Made by a program: the position numbers and the translations under genes
The notes under the pieces: generated by a model
Databases searched by the model: none
Told to the model about the DNA's origin: nothing
What the model saw: the letters and a program-made list of their open reading frames with translations, nothing else
Shown: positions 17,345 to 27,107 of the stretch, in pieces
Layout: every line of letters begins with the position of its first letter
How positions within the stretch are numbered: the first letter of the stretch is position 1
NCBI GenBank assembly: GCA_030834695.1
Contig: JAUQXK010000119.1
Coordinates: 1 to 63,676, forward strand
DNA: 63,676 bases
Source of the DNA: Desulfobacterales bacterium
GTDB lineage: Bacteria > Desulfobacterota > Desulfobacteria > Desulfobacterales > SpSt-501
Reading direction: 5' to 3'

Positions 17345-20300
17345 TCAAACCGGCCGGGAATCGAGCGTTTTCCTCACTGCCTCGGCCAGCTCGTTGGCGA
17401 CCAGCGGCTTCAGCAGGAATGCCTGGATGCCTGCAGAAAGCATCTGATTTGCATCGATCTGGTCGCTGAAGCCCGTGCACAAGATGATCGGCAATCCCGG
17501 ACGGATCTGAACCAATTGCCTCGCCAGTTTCATGCCGGTCATCTGCGGCATGGTCATATCGGTGATGACCAGATCGAATTTTTCAGGGTTGGACCGAAAG
17601 GCTTCCAGGGCCTCGACGGCACTGGTCCTGATCTCGACATCGTATCCCAGCAGGTCGAGCATCTGCTTTTCAATATCGGCAAGGCTCTTTTCGTCATCCA
17701 CCAGTAAAATGCGCTCGTTGCCGCCGCGAAGGATCGGAGCAAGAGCGCTTTCGGGTGCGCCATAACCTTCCATGCCGGGAAGAAAGACGTGAAAGGTTGT
17801 TCCCTGCCCTACCTCGCTGTAGACTTTGATCGCCCCGCCATGCGCTTTTACAATTCCATGCACGACGGCCAGTCCCAGGCCGGTGCCCTTGCCCTTTTCC
17901 TTGGTCGTGAAATAGGGGTCGAAAATTCGCTGTAAGACTTCCGCGTCGATGCCGTGGCCCGTATCCGAGACGGCCAGTCGGACGTATTCACCCGGCTCCA
18001 GATCCGAATCGAAGCGCACCTCATCTGGATTCAGAACGACGTTGGCAAGTTGGACGCGGAGAACACCGCCGGTCTTATCCATGGCATGCGCCGCATTGGT
18101 GCACAGATTCATTAATACCTGCTGCATCTGGGTCGGATCCGCGATGACCGTGCCCCCCTTGGGGTCAAACTGCTGGCGCAATTCGATCGTGGCGGGAAGG
18201 GAGGCACGCAGGAACTCGAACGTCTCTTTGATGATGGCCTTCAAATTGAGCAGAATTTTTTCCTGCTTGGCGTGCCGGCTGAACGCCAGAATCTGGCGCA
18301 CCAGGTCCTTGGCCCGCTGGGAGGCCGTCAAGACGTTGCCCAGCGTGTCCCGCGACGATGGCTCGACGGCGTTCGTCATGGCGAGCAGCTCCGAGCTGCC
18401 GATGATGACGCCCAGAATGTTGTTGAAATCATGGGCGATGCCGCCGGCAAGCGTTCCCAGGGATTCCATCTTCTGCGCCTGCTGCAGCTGGGTTTCGAGC
18501 TTCTCTTTTTCCTGATACGCTTTTTTGCGTTCGCCAATATCACGAAAAATTCCGAATGTTTGAATTCCACCTTGAAACTTGGCCGGAACCCCGGTCGATT
18601 CGACCTCAACCACCCGGCCGTCCAGGGCTAAAAGCCGATGCTCGCGAACCGGAGCAACCAATCCATCTTCTATGCTCTTTCTCACCCGCTCGACCGACTC
18701 TGCACGGTCGTCGGGGTGAACCAGATCCAAATACGCCTTTCCAATCAAATCCTGTTCGTTGGTTGCTCCAAGAAGCCTCACCGCTGCCGGGTTTGCATAG
18801 GTGATCAGCCCCTCGAAACGGACCAAAATGGCATCCGGTGATGCCTCGATCAGGCGACGGTTGCGCTCTTCGCTCTCACGCAGTGTCTGCTCCGCAAGGT
18901 TATTCTCCGTGATGTCACGATGGCTTCCCCGTCGTCCGGCATAAACCCGGTCTTCCGTAAAAACGCTCCAGCATGTGTGCAAAATCCAGCGCGTTTCTCC
19001 GTCTGTGCGGATGATGCGAAACTTCAGCTCGCAAGGGATGGGGTCGTCTTCGGCGGCATCACTGAGGTGCAGCTCTAATATGCGCCGATCTTCAGGGTGG
19101 ACGATATTAAGCAGCGCATCGGGGTCTTCCAGAAAATAGGAGGGCGGGTAGCCGGACACCCGTTCGCAGGAGGGGGAGACATAAATAAGCCTCCTGGTTG
19201 GATCGATCCAGTACTCCCAGTCATAGGTAAAGTCCGCCACCAACCGATAGCGTTCCCGGCTCTCCTTCAGCCGAGCCTCGGCCTTCCTGCGGTCGGTGAT
19301 GTCGGTAAACATCGCGAAGGAGCCGGCGAAATTACCCTCGGCGTCCTGCAGTGCGGTAGCCGACACGATGCTCCAAAGTTCTTCGCCGTCCTTGCGGCGG
19401 AAGCGCCGCTCATAAGCACCGTTTCCCCCGTGTTGCCGCACCGCCATCTTGGCTGCGTGATCCTGGAGGTCCTCGCTGAACATGAACGAGTGGACCGGAC
19501 GGCCGATCATCTCCTCAGGAAGGTATCCCAGCATGTCGGCCATGTGCCGGTTGACGAAGGTCGTGAGATAGTTGCCGTCCATAGCCCAGATGCCCTCATG
19601 GGCCGTCTCGACGATGCGGCGGTGTTTCTCCTCGCTTTCCCGCAACGCCGCTTCAGCCCGCTTCCGATCCTCGACTTCCGATCGCAGGCGGACCGCTTCG
19701 CGCCGGGCGGCCCAGGCCGAGCTGAGCATGAGGACCAGCACGCTGGTAAGGATTGCAGCGAAAGCCCCCCCGATATAGACCACCATGCGGGTGGGTGCAT
19801 AGGGCTGCTCGACGGCAGCGGCCGGGGCTGCGATCACCACCTGCCATCCGCTCTCCGCTACCGAAGCCCAGGCCTTATAATCGGAACCGCCCGCCAGGTA
19901 ACCTTCTACGCTGATCGGGATGTCCCAGGGCAAGGGCTTGCCGGCCGGCGCCGGCGAACCGGGCGTTGCAGCGATCACTATTCCATCACTCCCGACAATA
20001 GTCGCCTGCCATGGCTGGTTCTCGACATGCTCTATGAGCTGATCGCTGAAGTACTGCGGGTTAGTCGGCACGACAATGGTGTAAGCCATTCGACCGTTCC
20101 GCACCACGGGGGCCCGGATCCCCACATAGCCGTGCGCAAGATTTCCTGCAATCGCCCGGCCGGTGGCCCATACCTGTGCCAGGGATTCCGGGTCGCGCAA
20201 CGGCGTTATCGGTTCGCCGGGTGGGAAGTGCAGGTTGAAAAGCGGCCGATGCTCGTCGGTCACGATGACCGTGCGCCACTCCGGGTGCAAATCCCAGAGC

Positions 20301-20629
20301 CGCTCGGATTCCTTCCGGACGGTTTCCAGATCCCATCGATCGAAAGCGAGCGAGGCGGCCAAGCCTTTCAATATTCCGATCTGATCGTGTACGGCGCGCT
20401 CGATCAGATGCGCCGCGCCGCTGGCCGCCTCCCGAAGCGAATGTTCGATCGCCTGCTCCTGCTGGCGTTTGAACGTGAGCAGCATGGCGATGCTGAACAT
20501 AAGCAGCGGCAGCAATCCAGCCGCAACCCAGAACAAACGGCGGTCGAATATGGTTGCCCCGGCCGTCCGACCGGATGCCGGTCGATCGTTCAAGCGGGCT
20601 GCGCCAATCTGCTCGGGGACTGTTTCCAC
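17345..20629 (-). CDS. Membrane hybrid histidine kinase with dCache-like sensor, three PAS domains and a receiver
   Basis: This 1094-residue kinase has TM1 (about 32-52), a periplasmic dCache-like sensor (about 55-280, with KGLAASLAFDRWD and VIAAPAAAVEQPYAP), TM2 (about 285-307) and three PAS domains (about 335-715). The DFNN-type DHp is SLGTLAGGIAHDFNNILG, the HATPase has VSDTGHGID and GTGLGLAVVHG, and the terminal receiver has LLVDDEKS and VITDMTMPQMTG. The start is a GTG at 20627-20629 with AAAGGA 8 nt upstream. Its catalytic half closely resembles that of the kinase two genes on, which suggests duplication. It is first in a three-gene signalling operon. Confidence 0.92.
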   Translation of the reverse strand: METVPEQIGAARLNDRPASGRTAGATIFDRRLFWVAAGLLPLLMFSIAMLLTFKRQQEQAIEHSLREAASGAAHLIERAVHDQIGILKGLAASLAFDRWDLETVRKESERLWDLHPEWRTVIVTDEHRPLFNLHFPPGEPITPLRDPESLAQVWATGRAIAGNLAHGYVGIRAPVVRNGRMAYTIVVPTNPQYFSDQLIEHVENQPWQATIVGSDGIVIAATPGSPAPAGKPLPWDIPISVEGYLAGGSDYKAWASVAESGWQVVIAAPAAAVEQPYAPTRMVVYIGGAFAAILTSVLVLMLSSAWAARREAVRLRSEVEDRKRAEAALRESEEKHRRIVETAHEGIWAMDGNYLTTFVNRHMADMLGYLPEEMIGRPVHSFMFSEDLQDHAAKMAVRQHGGNGAYERRFRRKDGEELWSIVSATALQDAEGNFAGSFAMFTDITDRRKAEARLKESRERYRLVADFTYDWEYWIDPTRRLIYVSPSCERVSGYPPSYFLEDPDALLNIVHPEDRRILELHLSDAAEDDPIPCELKFRIIRTDGETRWILHTCWSVFTEDRVYAGRRGSHRDITENNLAEQTLRESEERNRRLIEASPDAILVRFEGLITYANPAAVRLLGATNEQDLIGKAYLDLVHPDDRAESVERVRKSIEDGLVAPVREHRLLALDGRVVEVESTGVPAKFQGGIQTFGIFRDIGERKKAYQEKEKLETQLQQAQKMESLGTLAGGIAHDFNNILGVIIGSSELLAMTNAVEPSSRDTLGNVLTASQRAKDLVRQILAFSRHAKQEKILLNLKAIIKETFEFLRASLPATIELRQQFDPKGGTVIADPTQMQQVLMNLCTNAAHAMDKTGGVLRVQLANVVLNPDEVRFDSDLEPGEYVRLAVSDTGHGIDAEVLQRIFDPYFTTKEKGKGTGLGLAVVHGIVKAHGGAIKVYSEVGQGTTFHVFLPGMEGYGAPESALAPILRGGNERILLVDDEKSLADIEKQMLDLLGYDVEIRTSAVEALEAFRSNPEKFDLVITDMTMPQMTGMKLARQLVQIRPGLPIILCTGFSDQIDANQMLSAGIQAFLLKPLVANELAEAVRKTLDSRPV

Positions 20630-20892
20630 CTCCGGTGGTCCTTTCGGTCGCGAGTGAACGGTACCAACAGGAAAACGGAACTCGCTACCAGTGCATTATA
20701 CCATCGACCTGTCTCAAAGAAAAATTTATATCACGTTTTGTAGATAAGCTGGTTGGAAGCCGGGGTATCCATATCTTCAGGGGTGTGTTTAAGCTGCCGC
20801 AAGCCAGCCGCTTTTGGGCACGGGCATGGAGAAATGGAGGTTCAACGGATGGTGAAGAGATTTATCTCCTCACTCGAAATGAAAATTCAATT

Positions 20893-21030
20893 GTCTCATA
20901 ATAGTCTTTACGTTGTCATTCCGGCGAAGGCCGGAATCCAGTGGTTGTCTGTATACCGGATCCGTCATCCCGGACTTGATCCGGGACCGGCATGACGGTA
21001 TTTGCGTATTTCGCTGCCGGTCTAGTAATA
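20893..21030 (+). repeat. Dispersed palindromic repeat R1-type, copy 4
   Basis: This begins GTCTCATAATAGTCTTTACG like the other R1 copies. It has a shorter middle (CATTCCGGCGAAGGCCGGAATC, CCGGACTTGATCCGGGACCGG) and ends GTATTTGCGTATTTCGCTGC, which matches the inverted copy at 8223-8313. It lies in the 506-nt gap 20630-21135. The rest of that gap must hold the promoter of the 20629 operon, but I see no gene or convincing boxes. Confidence 0.8.
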
Positions 21031-21135
21031 ATGGCGAGGCTTCTTAGGGACCGATAGGGGTTGACTTAAAAAACCATACAAGGTTGCCTACCGAAGTATG
21101 GCGAAGAAGCATCGAATGGCATCCGCTGCCACGAT

Positions 21136-21657
21136 TCATTTCTTGAGAATGACCGGCTGGGGATCAAATTGGCCGGAGGTCACCTGCGCCCAGAAGGTCT
21201 GCTCGTCTTCCATCCACTTCGATCCGAATTTCTTGTTGAAGAACCCCCCGAGCCGCTGGAACATCTTCTGAACGTTCGAGCCGTGGGCCAGGGTCATGAC
21301 GTCTTCCAGGAAGGCGGCGATGTCGATCATCTTCTCCTTCGGGATGTAGGCGCGCGCGCCCATCTCGATGGATTTCTTGAGCGCATCGGCCGAAAGAGCA
21401 TGCGCGGTGAGCATCACGGTCGGAAAACCCAGGTGGACGGAGGCATTGAGCAGGTCGAATCCCCGTACGCCCATGATGTCCAGGATGACGGCATCGTAGC
21501 TCCATGAGCGCAGCAAGTGAAAGCCGGTCTCGTAATCCGTGGCGCGGTCGAGGGTCAGGCCGGCGTATTCCCCGAGCAGGTCCGCCAGCGTGTCGAGCAC
21601 GTCCGGTTCGTCGTCCACGGCCAGGATTCGTTTATTTTCCAGTACGCTGGGTGCCAT
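21136..21657 (-). CDS. Atypical response regulator with conserved C-terminal RLGG-FG extension
   Basis: This 173-residue protein has an N-terminal receiver (AVDDEPD, phospho-Asp60 in VILDIMGVRG). The usual Pro after the Asp loop is missing: DIMGV in place of D-x-x-MP. Thr and Lys positions are seen in VMLTAHA and YIPKE. Beyond the receiver, residues 135-156 (QRLGGFFNKKFGSKW...FW) match the tail of the receiver at 29285-29842, so the tail is a conserved element rather than a random end. It overlaps the end of the acyl-CoA synthetase gene by 26 nt and has its own GGAGACAAACC site. No DNA-binding domain is present. Confidence 0.85.
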   Translation of the reverse strand: MAPSVLENKRILAVDDEPDVLDTLADLLGEYAGLTLDRATDYETGFHLLRSWSYDAVILDIMGVRGFDLLNASVHLGFPTVMLTAHALSADALKKSIEMGARAYIPKEKMIDIAAFLEDVMTLAHGSNVQKMFQRLGGFFNKKFGSKWMEDEQTFWAQVTSGQFDPQPVILKK

Positions 21658-23320
21658 GAGGTTTGTCTCCGTCTTTTGAAATTCTGCGGCGCTCGTCGTC
21701 TCGGACTTCGCGCCGCAAGAGCTTGCCGACCTTTGATTTCGGCAGCATGTCTCTGAATTCGATGTACGCGGGTACCTTATAAGCGGCCAACCGCTCCCGG
21801 CACCACCGCATCAATTCGGTGCCGCCCACTCCGCGGGCGTCTTCCTTGAGCACCACGATGGCCTTGATCCGCTCCCCCACCTTGGGGTCGGGGATCCCCA
21901 CCACACAGGCCCCGACCACGGTCGGGTGGTCCTGCAGCGCGGCTTCGACCTCCGAGGCCGACACCCGGTAGCCCTTGTGCTTGATGATGTCCGCCGAGCG
22001 CTCGACGTAAATCAGCTCCCCCGAGGGCAGGGCGCTCACGAAGTCGCCCATGCGGCACCAGGTCCGGCCGTTGACTTCGACAAACGCCCGGCGGGTTTCT
22101 TCGGGCTTTTCGAAGTAATGTTTCAATGTATACGGCGACGTGACCAGCAGTTCCCCGCTTTCCCCCGGAGCCACCGGCGCCAGCGTTTCGGGATCCACGA
22201 CCAGGCACTGGCGGCTTTTCAGGGGAAACCCGATGGCCCGCGGGCTGGGCTCCTGGCCGATGCGGCTGTAGGCCACATGCCCCACTTCGGTGGAACCATA
22301 AACCTGATAGATCGGAACCCCGCAGCGTTCCCGCCAGCGCAGTTTGACTTCCTCCGGCAGGACGTCGCCCCCGCAAAAGCAGAACTTCAGGGACTGCAGA
22401 TTGTAGCGCTCAATGCGGTCATTTTCAAGTATCATCCGATAAAGCGCCGGAACTCCCAGCAGCCAACGGACGGCGCGGCGCTCGATGCTTTCCAGGATCG
22501 AATCCACTTCCGGGACCGGCATGAGGACGGTGCAGTTTCCCTTGTTCAGCCCGATGGCCATGAAAAGCCCCAGGGCCATGATGTGAAAGAGCGGGTTGAC
22601 GGCGATATAGGTGTCTCCGCCTTCGAGCAGGTGCTCGGCCGCCACGTCCTCGGTGACGTCGTTGACGTAGGAGGTCATCCCGACGTGCGTGCCCGGAACG
22701 CCTTTCGGGAAGCCGGTGGTGCCGCCGGTGTACAAAATATAGGAAAGATCCGTTTCGGGGTCGATGGAGGCTGCCGCCGCCGGGCGGTGCCGCAGCAGAG
22801 AACGGAACCGGTGGACGGTCGGCCCCCAATTGACTTTCCCGGTGGGGATCTTGTCGAACAGCCGGCCCAGCGTCTTTTTCCAGAACGGCAGCAGATCGGC
22901 CACGTTCGCCACGATCACTTGCCGGACGCCGGTCTGGGCCATTGCCTCCTGGACGTAGCCGAAGTTGGTGTCCATGCAGATGACCGCCTGGACGCCGCAG
23001 TCCCGGATCATGTAGGTAATTTCATGAGATGTGTAGATCGGCGAGACCGGCACGACGACGGCGCCGATTTTTTGGATTCCCAGGAAGGCGATCACCCATT
23101 GAATGGAGTTGGCGATGTAAATCATCACGCGATCGCCCTTCGCGATGCCCATATCAGCCAGGGCACCCGCGAAGCGCCCGCTCAAATCGTGCAGACGCCG
23201 GTAGGAAAAGGATTCTCCCAGATAGATGACGGCCGGCCGCTCCGGGTATTTGGCGCACATGCGCTCAAAGCGGGTGAAGGTCAGTTCCTTTTCGCTGGCA
23301 GCGGGGTTGAGTTTGGTCAT
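21632..23320 (-). CDS. AMP-dependent acyl-CoA synthetase/ligase
   Basis: This 562-residue adenylate-forming enzyme activates a carboxylic acid to its acyl-CoA with ATP. Motifs are the P-loop-like YILYTGGTTGFPKG, IYQVYGSTEVGH, the hinge region WCRMGDF, KHKGYRVSASEVEAAL and the catalytic lysine end PKSKVGKLLRREVRD. The length fits the FadD/medium-chain ligase group. The start is taken as the ATG at 23318-23320; a GTG 15 nt further up is also open. It follows the liv-type ABC importer on the same strand, so it probably activates the acid that system brings in. The substrate (fatty, branched or aromatic acid) cannot be fixed. Confidence 0.92.
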   Translation of the reverse strand: MTKLNPAASEKELTFTRFERMCAKYPERPAVIYLGESFSYRRLHDLSGRFAGALADMGIAKGDRVMIYIANSIQWVIAFLGIQKIGAVVVPVSPIYTSHEITYMIRDCGVQAVICMDTNFGYVQEAMAQTGVRQVIVANVADLLPFWKKTLGRLFDKIPTGKVNWGPTVHRFRSLLRHRPAAAASIDPETDLSYILYTGGTTGFPKGVPGTHVGMTSYVNDVTEDVAAEHLLEGGDTYIAVNPLFHIMALGLFMAIGLNKGNCTVLMPVPEVDSILESIERRAVRWLLGVPALYRMILENDRIERYNLQSLKFCFCGGDVLPEEVKLRWRERCGVPIYQVYGSTEVGHVAYSRIGQEPSPRAIGFPLKSRQCLVVDPETLAPVAPGESGELLVTSPYTLKHYFEKPEETRRAFVEVNGRTWCRMGDFVSALPSGELIYVERSADIIKHKGYRVSASEVEAALQDHPTVVGACVVGIPDPKVGERIKAIVVLKEDARGVGGTELMRWCRERLAAYKVPAYIEFRDMLPKSKVGKLLRREVRDDERRRISKDGDKPHGTQRTGK

Positions 23321-23334
23321 GAGGCAGACATCCA

Positions 23335-23476
23335 CTGTGTCGTTCCGGCAGTCCCCGGATGACTAATTTCCGGGGCAGGCTTTCAGCCGGAACCAATTGT
23401 TTACTGACTGTCGCAAACTTTCTGGACTCCGGCGCTTGCCCCGGACATGATCCGGGGTCCGCCGGAGTGACGGCAT
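23335..23476 (+). repeat. Dispersed palindromic repeat, R1-like variant
   Basis: This contains two palindromic blocks, CGTTCCGGCAGTCCCCGG...CCGGGGCAGGC...GCCGGAAC and CTGGACTCCGGCGCTTG...GTCCGCCGGAGTGACGG. They share the ATTCCGGC/GCCGGAAT and CCCCGGA-x-ATGATCCGGGG logic of R1. It fills the gap between the livF-type gene and the acyl-CoA synthetase gene, inside a probable operon. Confidence 0.65.
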
Positions 23477-23505
23477 TATTAAAAAATTATCAAGTGATCA
23501 CCCGG

Positions 23506-24244
<739 letters not shown>

Positions 24245-24252
<8 letters not shown>

Positions 24253-25033
24253 GGACCATCACCTCCTCGACCGCCTCGGAACCGAAATAGGCCTCACGGA
24301 CGCGCGCGTCGGCCATCACTTCCCCGGAGCTGCCCTCCACGAGTTTTTCGCCGAAATTGAGCACCATCACCCGATTGGCCACCTGAAACAGCTCCCGGAG
24401 CCGGTGCTCGATCATGATCAGGGTGATCCCCTCCATTTGCAGGCGTTCGATCAGAGGCACCATGCTGGCGATTTCACTCATGCTCAATCCGGAGAACACT
24501 TCATCGCAAATGATCAATTCAGGCTTCAATGCCAGGCAGCGCGCCAGTTCCAGGCGTTTGAGATACCCCGTGGGCAGGGTGGACGTAACCTTGTAAGGCA
24601 CGTAGGAATCACGTTCGAAACCGATCTCCTCCAGAATGTCGATGCCGACGGTGTTCCGGTCGCCCATCCGCCCGCCGCCCCGCCATCCGCCGGTCCGCCG
24701 CGCCCGCGGGGAAAACAGCGGGATCACCAGATTCTTGTAGGCCGGCAGGCTGTAGTAGGGGCGCATAATCTGGAAGGTGCGCGTGACTCCCAGGCCGGCG
24801 ATTTGGTGCGGCGGCCTGGAGGTAATGTCCCTGCCTCGGAAGAAAACGCGGCCGGCCGTTACCTTGACGAAGCCGGTAATGCAGTTCACCACCGTGGTTT
24901 TGCCGGATCCGTTGGGTCCGATGATGCCCAGGATTTCGCCTTCACGCACCTCAAAGCTCACCCGGTTGAGCGCGATGATTCCCCCGAAGGTTTTGGTCAC
25001 CTCTTGGACCTGCAGAATCGGTTGACCGGTCAT
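24245..25033 (-). CDS. livG: Branched-chain amino-acid-type ABC transporter ATPase (LivG)
   Basis: This 262-residue ABC ATPase has Walker A IGPNGSGKTTVVN, the signature-equivalent LPTGYLKRLELARCL, Walker B LIICDEVFSGLS and H-loop LIMIEHRL. The signature has TGYLKR where LSGGQ is usual, a known LivG-type divergence, and Walker B ends DEV rather than DEP. It starts at the ATG whose first bases overlap the livM stop (ATGA, 25030-25033); a GTG 12 nt upstream is less likely. It is the partner of the 23506-24252 ATPase. Confidence 0.93.
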
Positions 25034-26049
25034 ATGGATTTCCACCTTTCAAACTGATGGTATTTGCGCTGGCCGAACACCATCAGTCCTTCGCTGCGAA
25101 AGACGGTAAAGCCGAGAAGGATCAGTGAATAGAACACGATGCGCAGCGTGCCGAAATCCCGGAGGAGTTCGGACACCGGCACCAGGATGAGGCACCCGAG
25201 CAGCGGGCCGACCAGCGTGCCGCTGCCGCCGATGACCGTGGCCGCGATGGGCAGCACCGAGAAATCCAGGGCGAAAGTGGAAATCCCTGCCCACATGTAA
25301 ATATGGACCAGGCAGGCGCCGGCCAGGCAGCCGATGCTGGCCCCGATGAAGACCCCCAGGGCCTTATAAAAAGTGACGTTCATGGCCGAGGCCCGGACCG
25401 CCTGGTCGTTGTCCTTGACGGCCCGCAGGACCAGCCCGAGATCGGTGTTGACCAGCCGTCGCAGCCCGAAGAGAAAAACCAGCACCAGGACAATCACCAG
25501 ATATTGCTCGATCCAGGCGCTGGGGAAGCTGTCGATGCCCATGATGCCGTCGGTCCCGCCCAGGATGTTCAGGGCTTCGATCACGCGCGCCAGCAGCAGC
25601 GGGTACATCAACGTGACGATGGCGAAGTACACCCCGCGGAGGGGCAGGCAAGGCAGGAGCAGCAGGGTGCACAGGGCACCGCCCAACAGGGTCGCCCCCG
25701 GAACGCAAAGCAGCGGCGGCAGCCCCAGCTTGATGTTTAAAATCGCCGACAGGTAGCCGCCGGTTCCGACGAAAAAGGCGCCTCCCAATGAAACCAGTCC
25801 TACGAAATGGGCCAGAAAATCGAACACGATGGCCAGCAGGGCATAAATGCAGACGATCGAGATCACGCGCTTCCAGTACATACCGGGCATCATCATCGGG
25901 AGGCCGAGCAAGCCCACGATGAGCACGAGCCGCGGCAGGATCAGATAGGAAAGCTCCCGCCAGGACATCAGGGCGTAGAGCCCGGCCGTGCGGACCTTGA
26001 TGCCGCGGTCGATGCGTTCCCTGCGGCGCGATGGGGTTTCCGCGCTCAT
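25030..26049 (-). CDS. livM: Branched-chain amino-acid-type ABC transporter permease (LivM)
   Basis: This 339-residue inner-membrane permease has about 8-10 hydrophobic segments, beginning LPRLVLIVGLLGLPMMMPG. It has the LivM-family stretches LVSLGGAFFVGTGGYLSA and GSGTLVGPLLGCLILVPVSE, and the cytoplasmic EAA-like loop RAVKDNDQAVRASAMNV. GGAGGAACGGGT precedes the ATG, which overlaps the livH stop by 4 nt (26046-26049). It forms the channel with LivH. Confidence 0.94.
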   Translation of the reverse strand: MSAETPSRRRERIDRGIKVRTAGLYALMSWRELSYLILPRLVLIVGLLGLPMMMPGMYWKRVISIVCIYALLAIVFDFLAHFVGLVSLGGAFFVGTGGYLSAILNIKLGLPPLLCVPGATLLGGALCTLLLLPCLPLRGVYFAIVTLMYPLLLARVIEALNILGGTDGIMGIDSFPSAWIEQYLVIVLVLVFLFGLRRLVNTDLGLVLRAVKDNDQAVRASAMNVTFYKALGVFIGASIGCLAGACLVHIYMWAGISTFALDFSVLPIAATVIGGSGTLVGPLLGCLILVPVSELLRDFGTLRIVFYSLILLGFTVFRSEGLMVFGQRKYHQFERWKSI

Positions 26050-26912
26050 ACCCGTTCCTCCAGTTCTTTTTGCTGGCCGAAAAGCCCCGAGGGCTTCAGA
26101 ATCAGGGTCAGGATGATCGCCAGCAGGGCCACGACCATTTGATAATGAGCTCCCAGGTATACGACGGTCAAAATCTGCGCGAACCCGATCAGGAAGGCGG
26201 CCATCACGGCGCCGGCCCAGCTGCCGATGCCCCCGACGATGCAGACCGCAATGGCCAGGATGAGCACGTTGTACCCGGATTCCACGACGATGTTGCCGAG
26301 GGGAAGCAGCATGAGGGCGGCCAGAGCAGCCAGCATGGAACCCAGCCCCATGGCCACCACGGCCATGACGTCCGAGTCGATCCCCAGCATGAGCGCGGCT
26401 CTTTCATCCTGGGCCATCCCCCGCAACGCCAGCCCGATGCGGGTGTGATGAGTGAAAACCCACAGGAAGGCCACCAGCGCCGCCCCCACGCCCACCACCA
26501 GCAGACGCTGGTAATCGACCGAAACGCCGGCAATGGAGGTGCTCCCTTCGATGAACACCGGCAGGGTATAAGTCATGCCCTTGAACCCTTTCCAGCGCAG
26601 GCCTTCCAGGATGGCCAAGGCGATGGCGTAAGAGGCGATGATCTCGGAGATCGCCATCCCCCGCACGCGGATCAGAAAGATCAGGTATATCGCCGACCCG
26701 ATCAGCGCCGTGACGACCATCGTAATAACGATGGCGAGCAGATGGTTAAGCCCCAAGGTGTTGATGACGCTCCAGGCGATGAATCCGCTGAGCACATAGA
26801 TTGCCCCATGCGCGAAATTAGGCAGCCGGCTGACGCCGTAAACCAGAGCGAAGCCGAGCGCGTAGAGCGCCAGGGTTACGCTGTTGATCGTGCCGTAGAT
26901 TAAGATGTCCAT
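26046..26912 (-). CDS. livH: Branched-chain amino-acid-type ABC transporter permease (LivH)
   Basis: This 288-residue polytopic permease has LivH hallmarks: MDILIYGTINSVTLALYALG, NFAHGAIYVLSGF, LRGMAQDERAALMLGID and AVCIVGGIGSWAGAVMAA. The ATG at 26910-26912 has AAGGA 8 nt upstream; the 30 extra in-frame residues further up look non-native. A palindromic repeat (26998-27068) lies between it and the binding-protein gene, so some attenuation between SBP and permease expression is possible. Confidence 0.94.
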   Translation of the reverse strand: MDILIYGTINSVTLALYALGFALVYGVSRLPNFAHGAIYVLSGFIAWSVINTLGLNHLLAIVITMVVTALIGSAIYLIFLIRVRGMAISEIIASYAIALAILEGLRWKGFKGMTYTLPVFIEGSTSIAGVSVDYQRLLVVGVGAALVAFLWVFTHHTRIGLALRGMAQDERAALMLGIDSDVMAVVAMGLGSMLAALAALMLLPLGNIVVESGYNVLILAIAVCIVGGIGSWAGAVMAAFLIGFAQILTVVYLGAHYQMVVALLAIILTLILKPSGLFGQQKELEERV

Positions 26913-26997
26913 TCGCGTCCTTGCGCTGGGTTCTATCCAAATGGAAGACGGTTTAAAGTTGATGAACTCGTAGAAAAACCGTAATCCAGCGGCATTT

Positions 26998-27068
26998 GTC
27001 ATTCCGGCGAACGCCGGAATCCAGTTATTTCATTATGTCCTGGACCCCGGCGTTCGCCGGGGTGACGA
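26998..27068 (+). repeat. Dispersed palindromic repeat, short R1-like unit
   Basis: Two hairpin blocks lie head to tail: CATTCCGGCGAACGCCGGAATC and CTGGACCCCGGCGTTCGCCGGGGTGAC. They sit in the 195-nt gap between the binding-protein gene and livH. The units resemble those in R1 copies at 8054, 13811, 20893 and 46767. They could act as an intra-operon mRNA stabiliser, favouring more binding protein than permease. Confidence 0.75.
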
Positions 27069-27107
27069 ATTGGTTTCGAGCTTCGTGCTTCGGGTTTCGG
27101 ATTTTTC

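Noticed and set aside
19097-20743. Long plus-strand open frame (about 548 codons) opposite the dCache kinase
   Set aside because: It is fully antisense to a well-supported kinase with PAS, DHp and HATPase motifs, and has no recognisable motif of its own.
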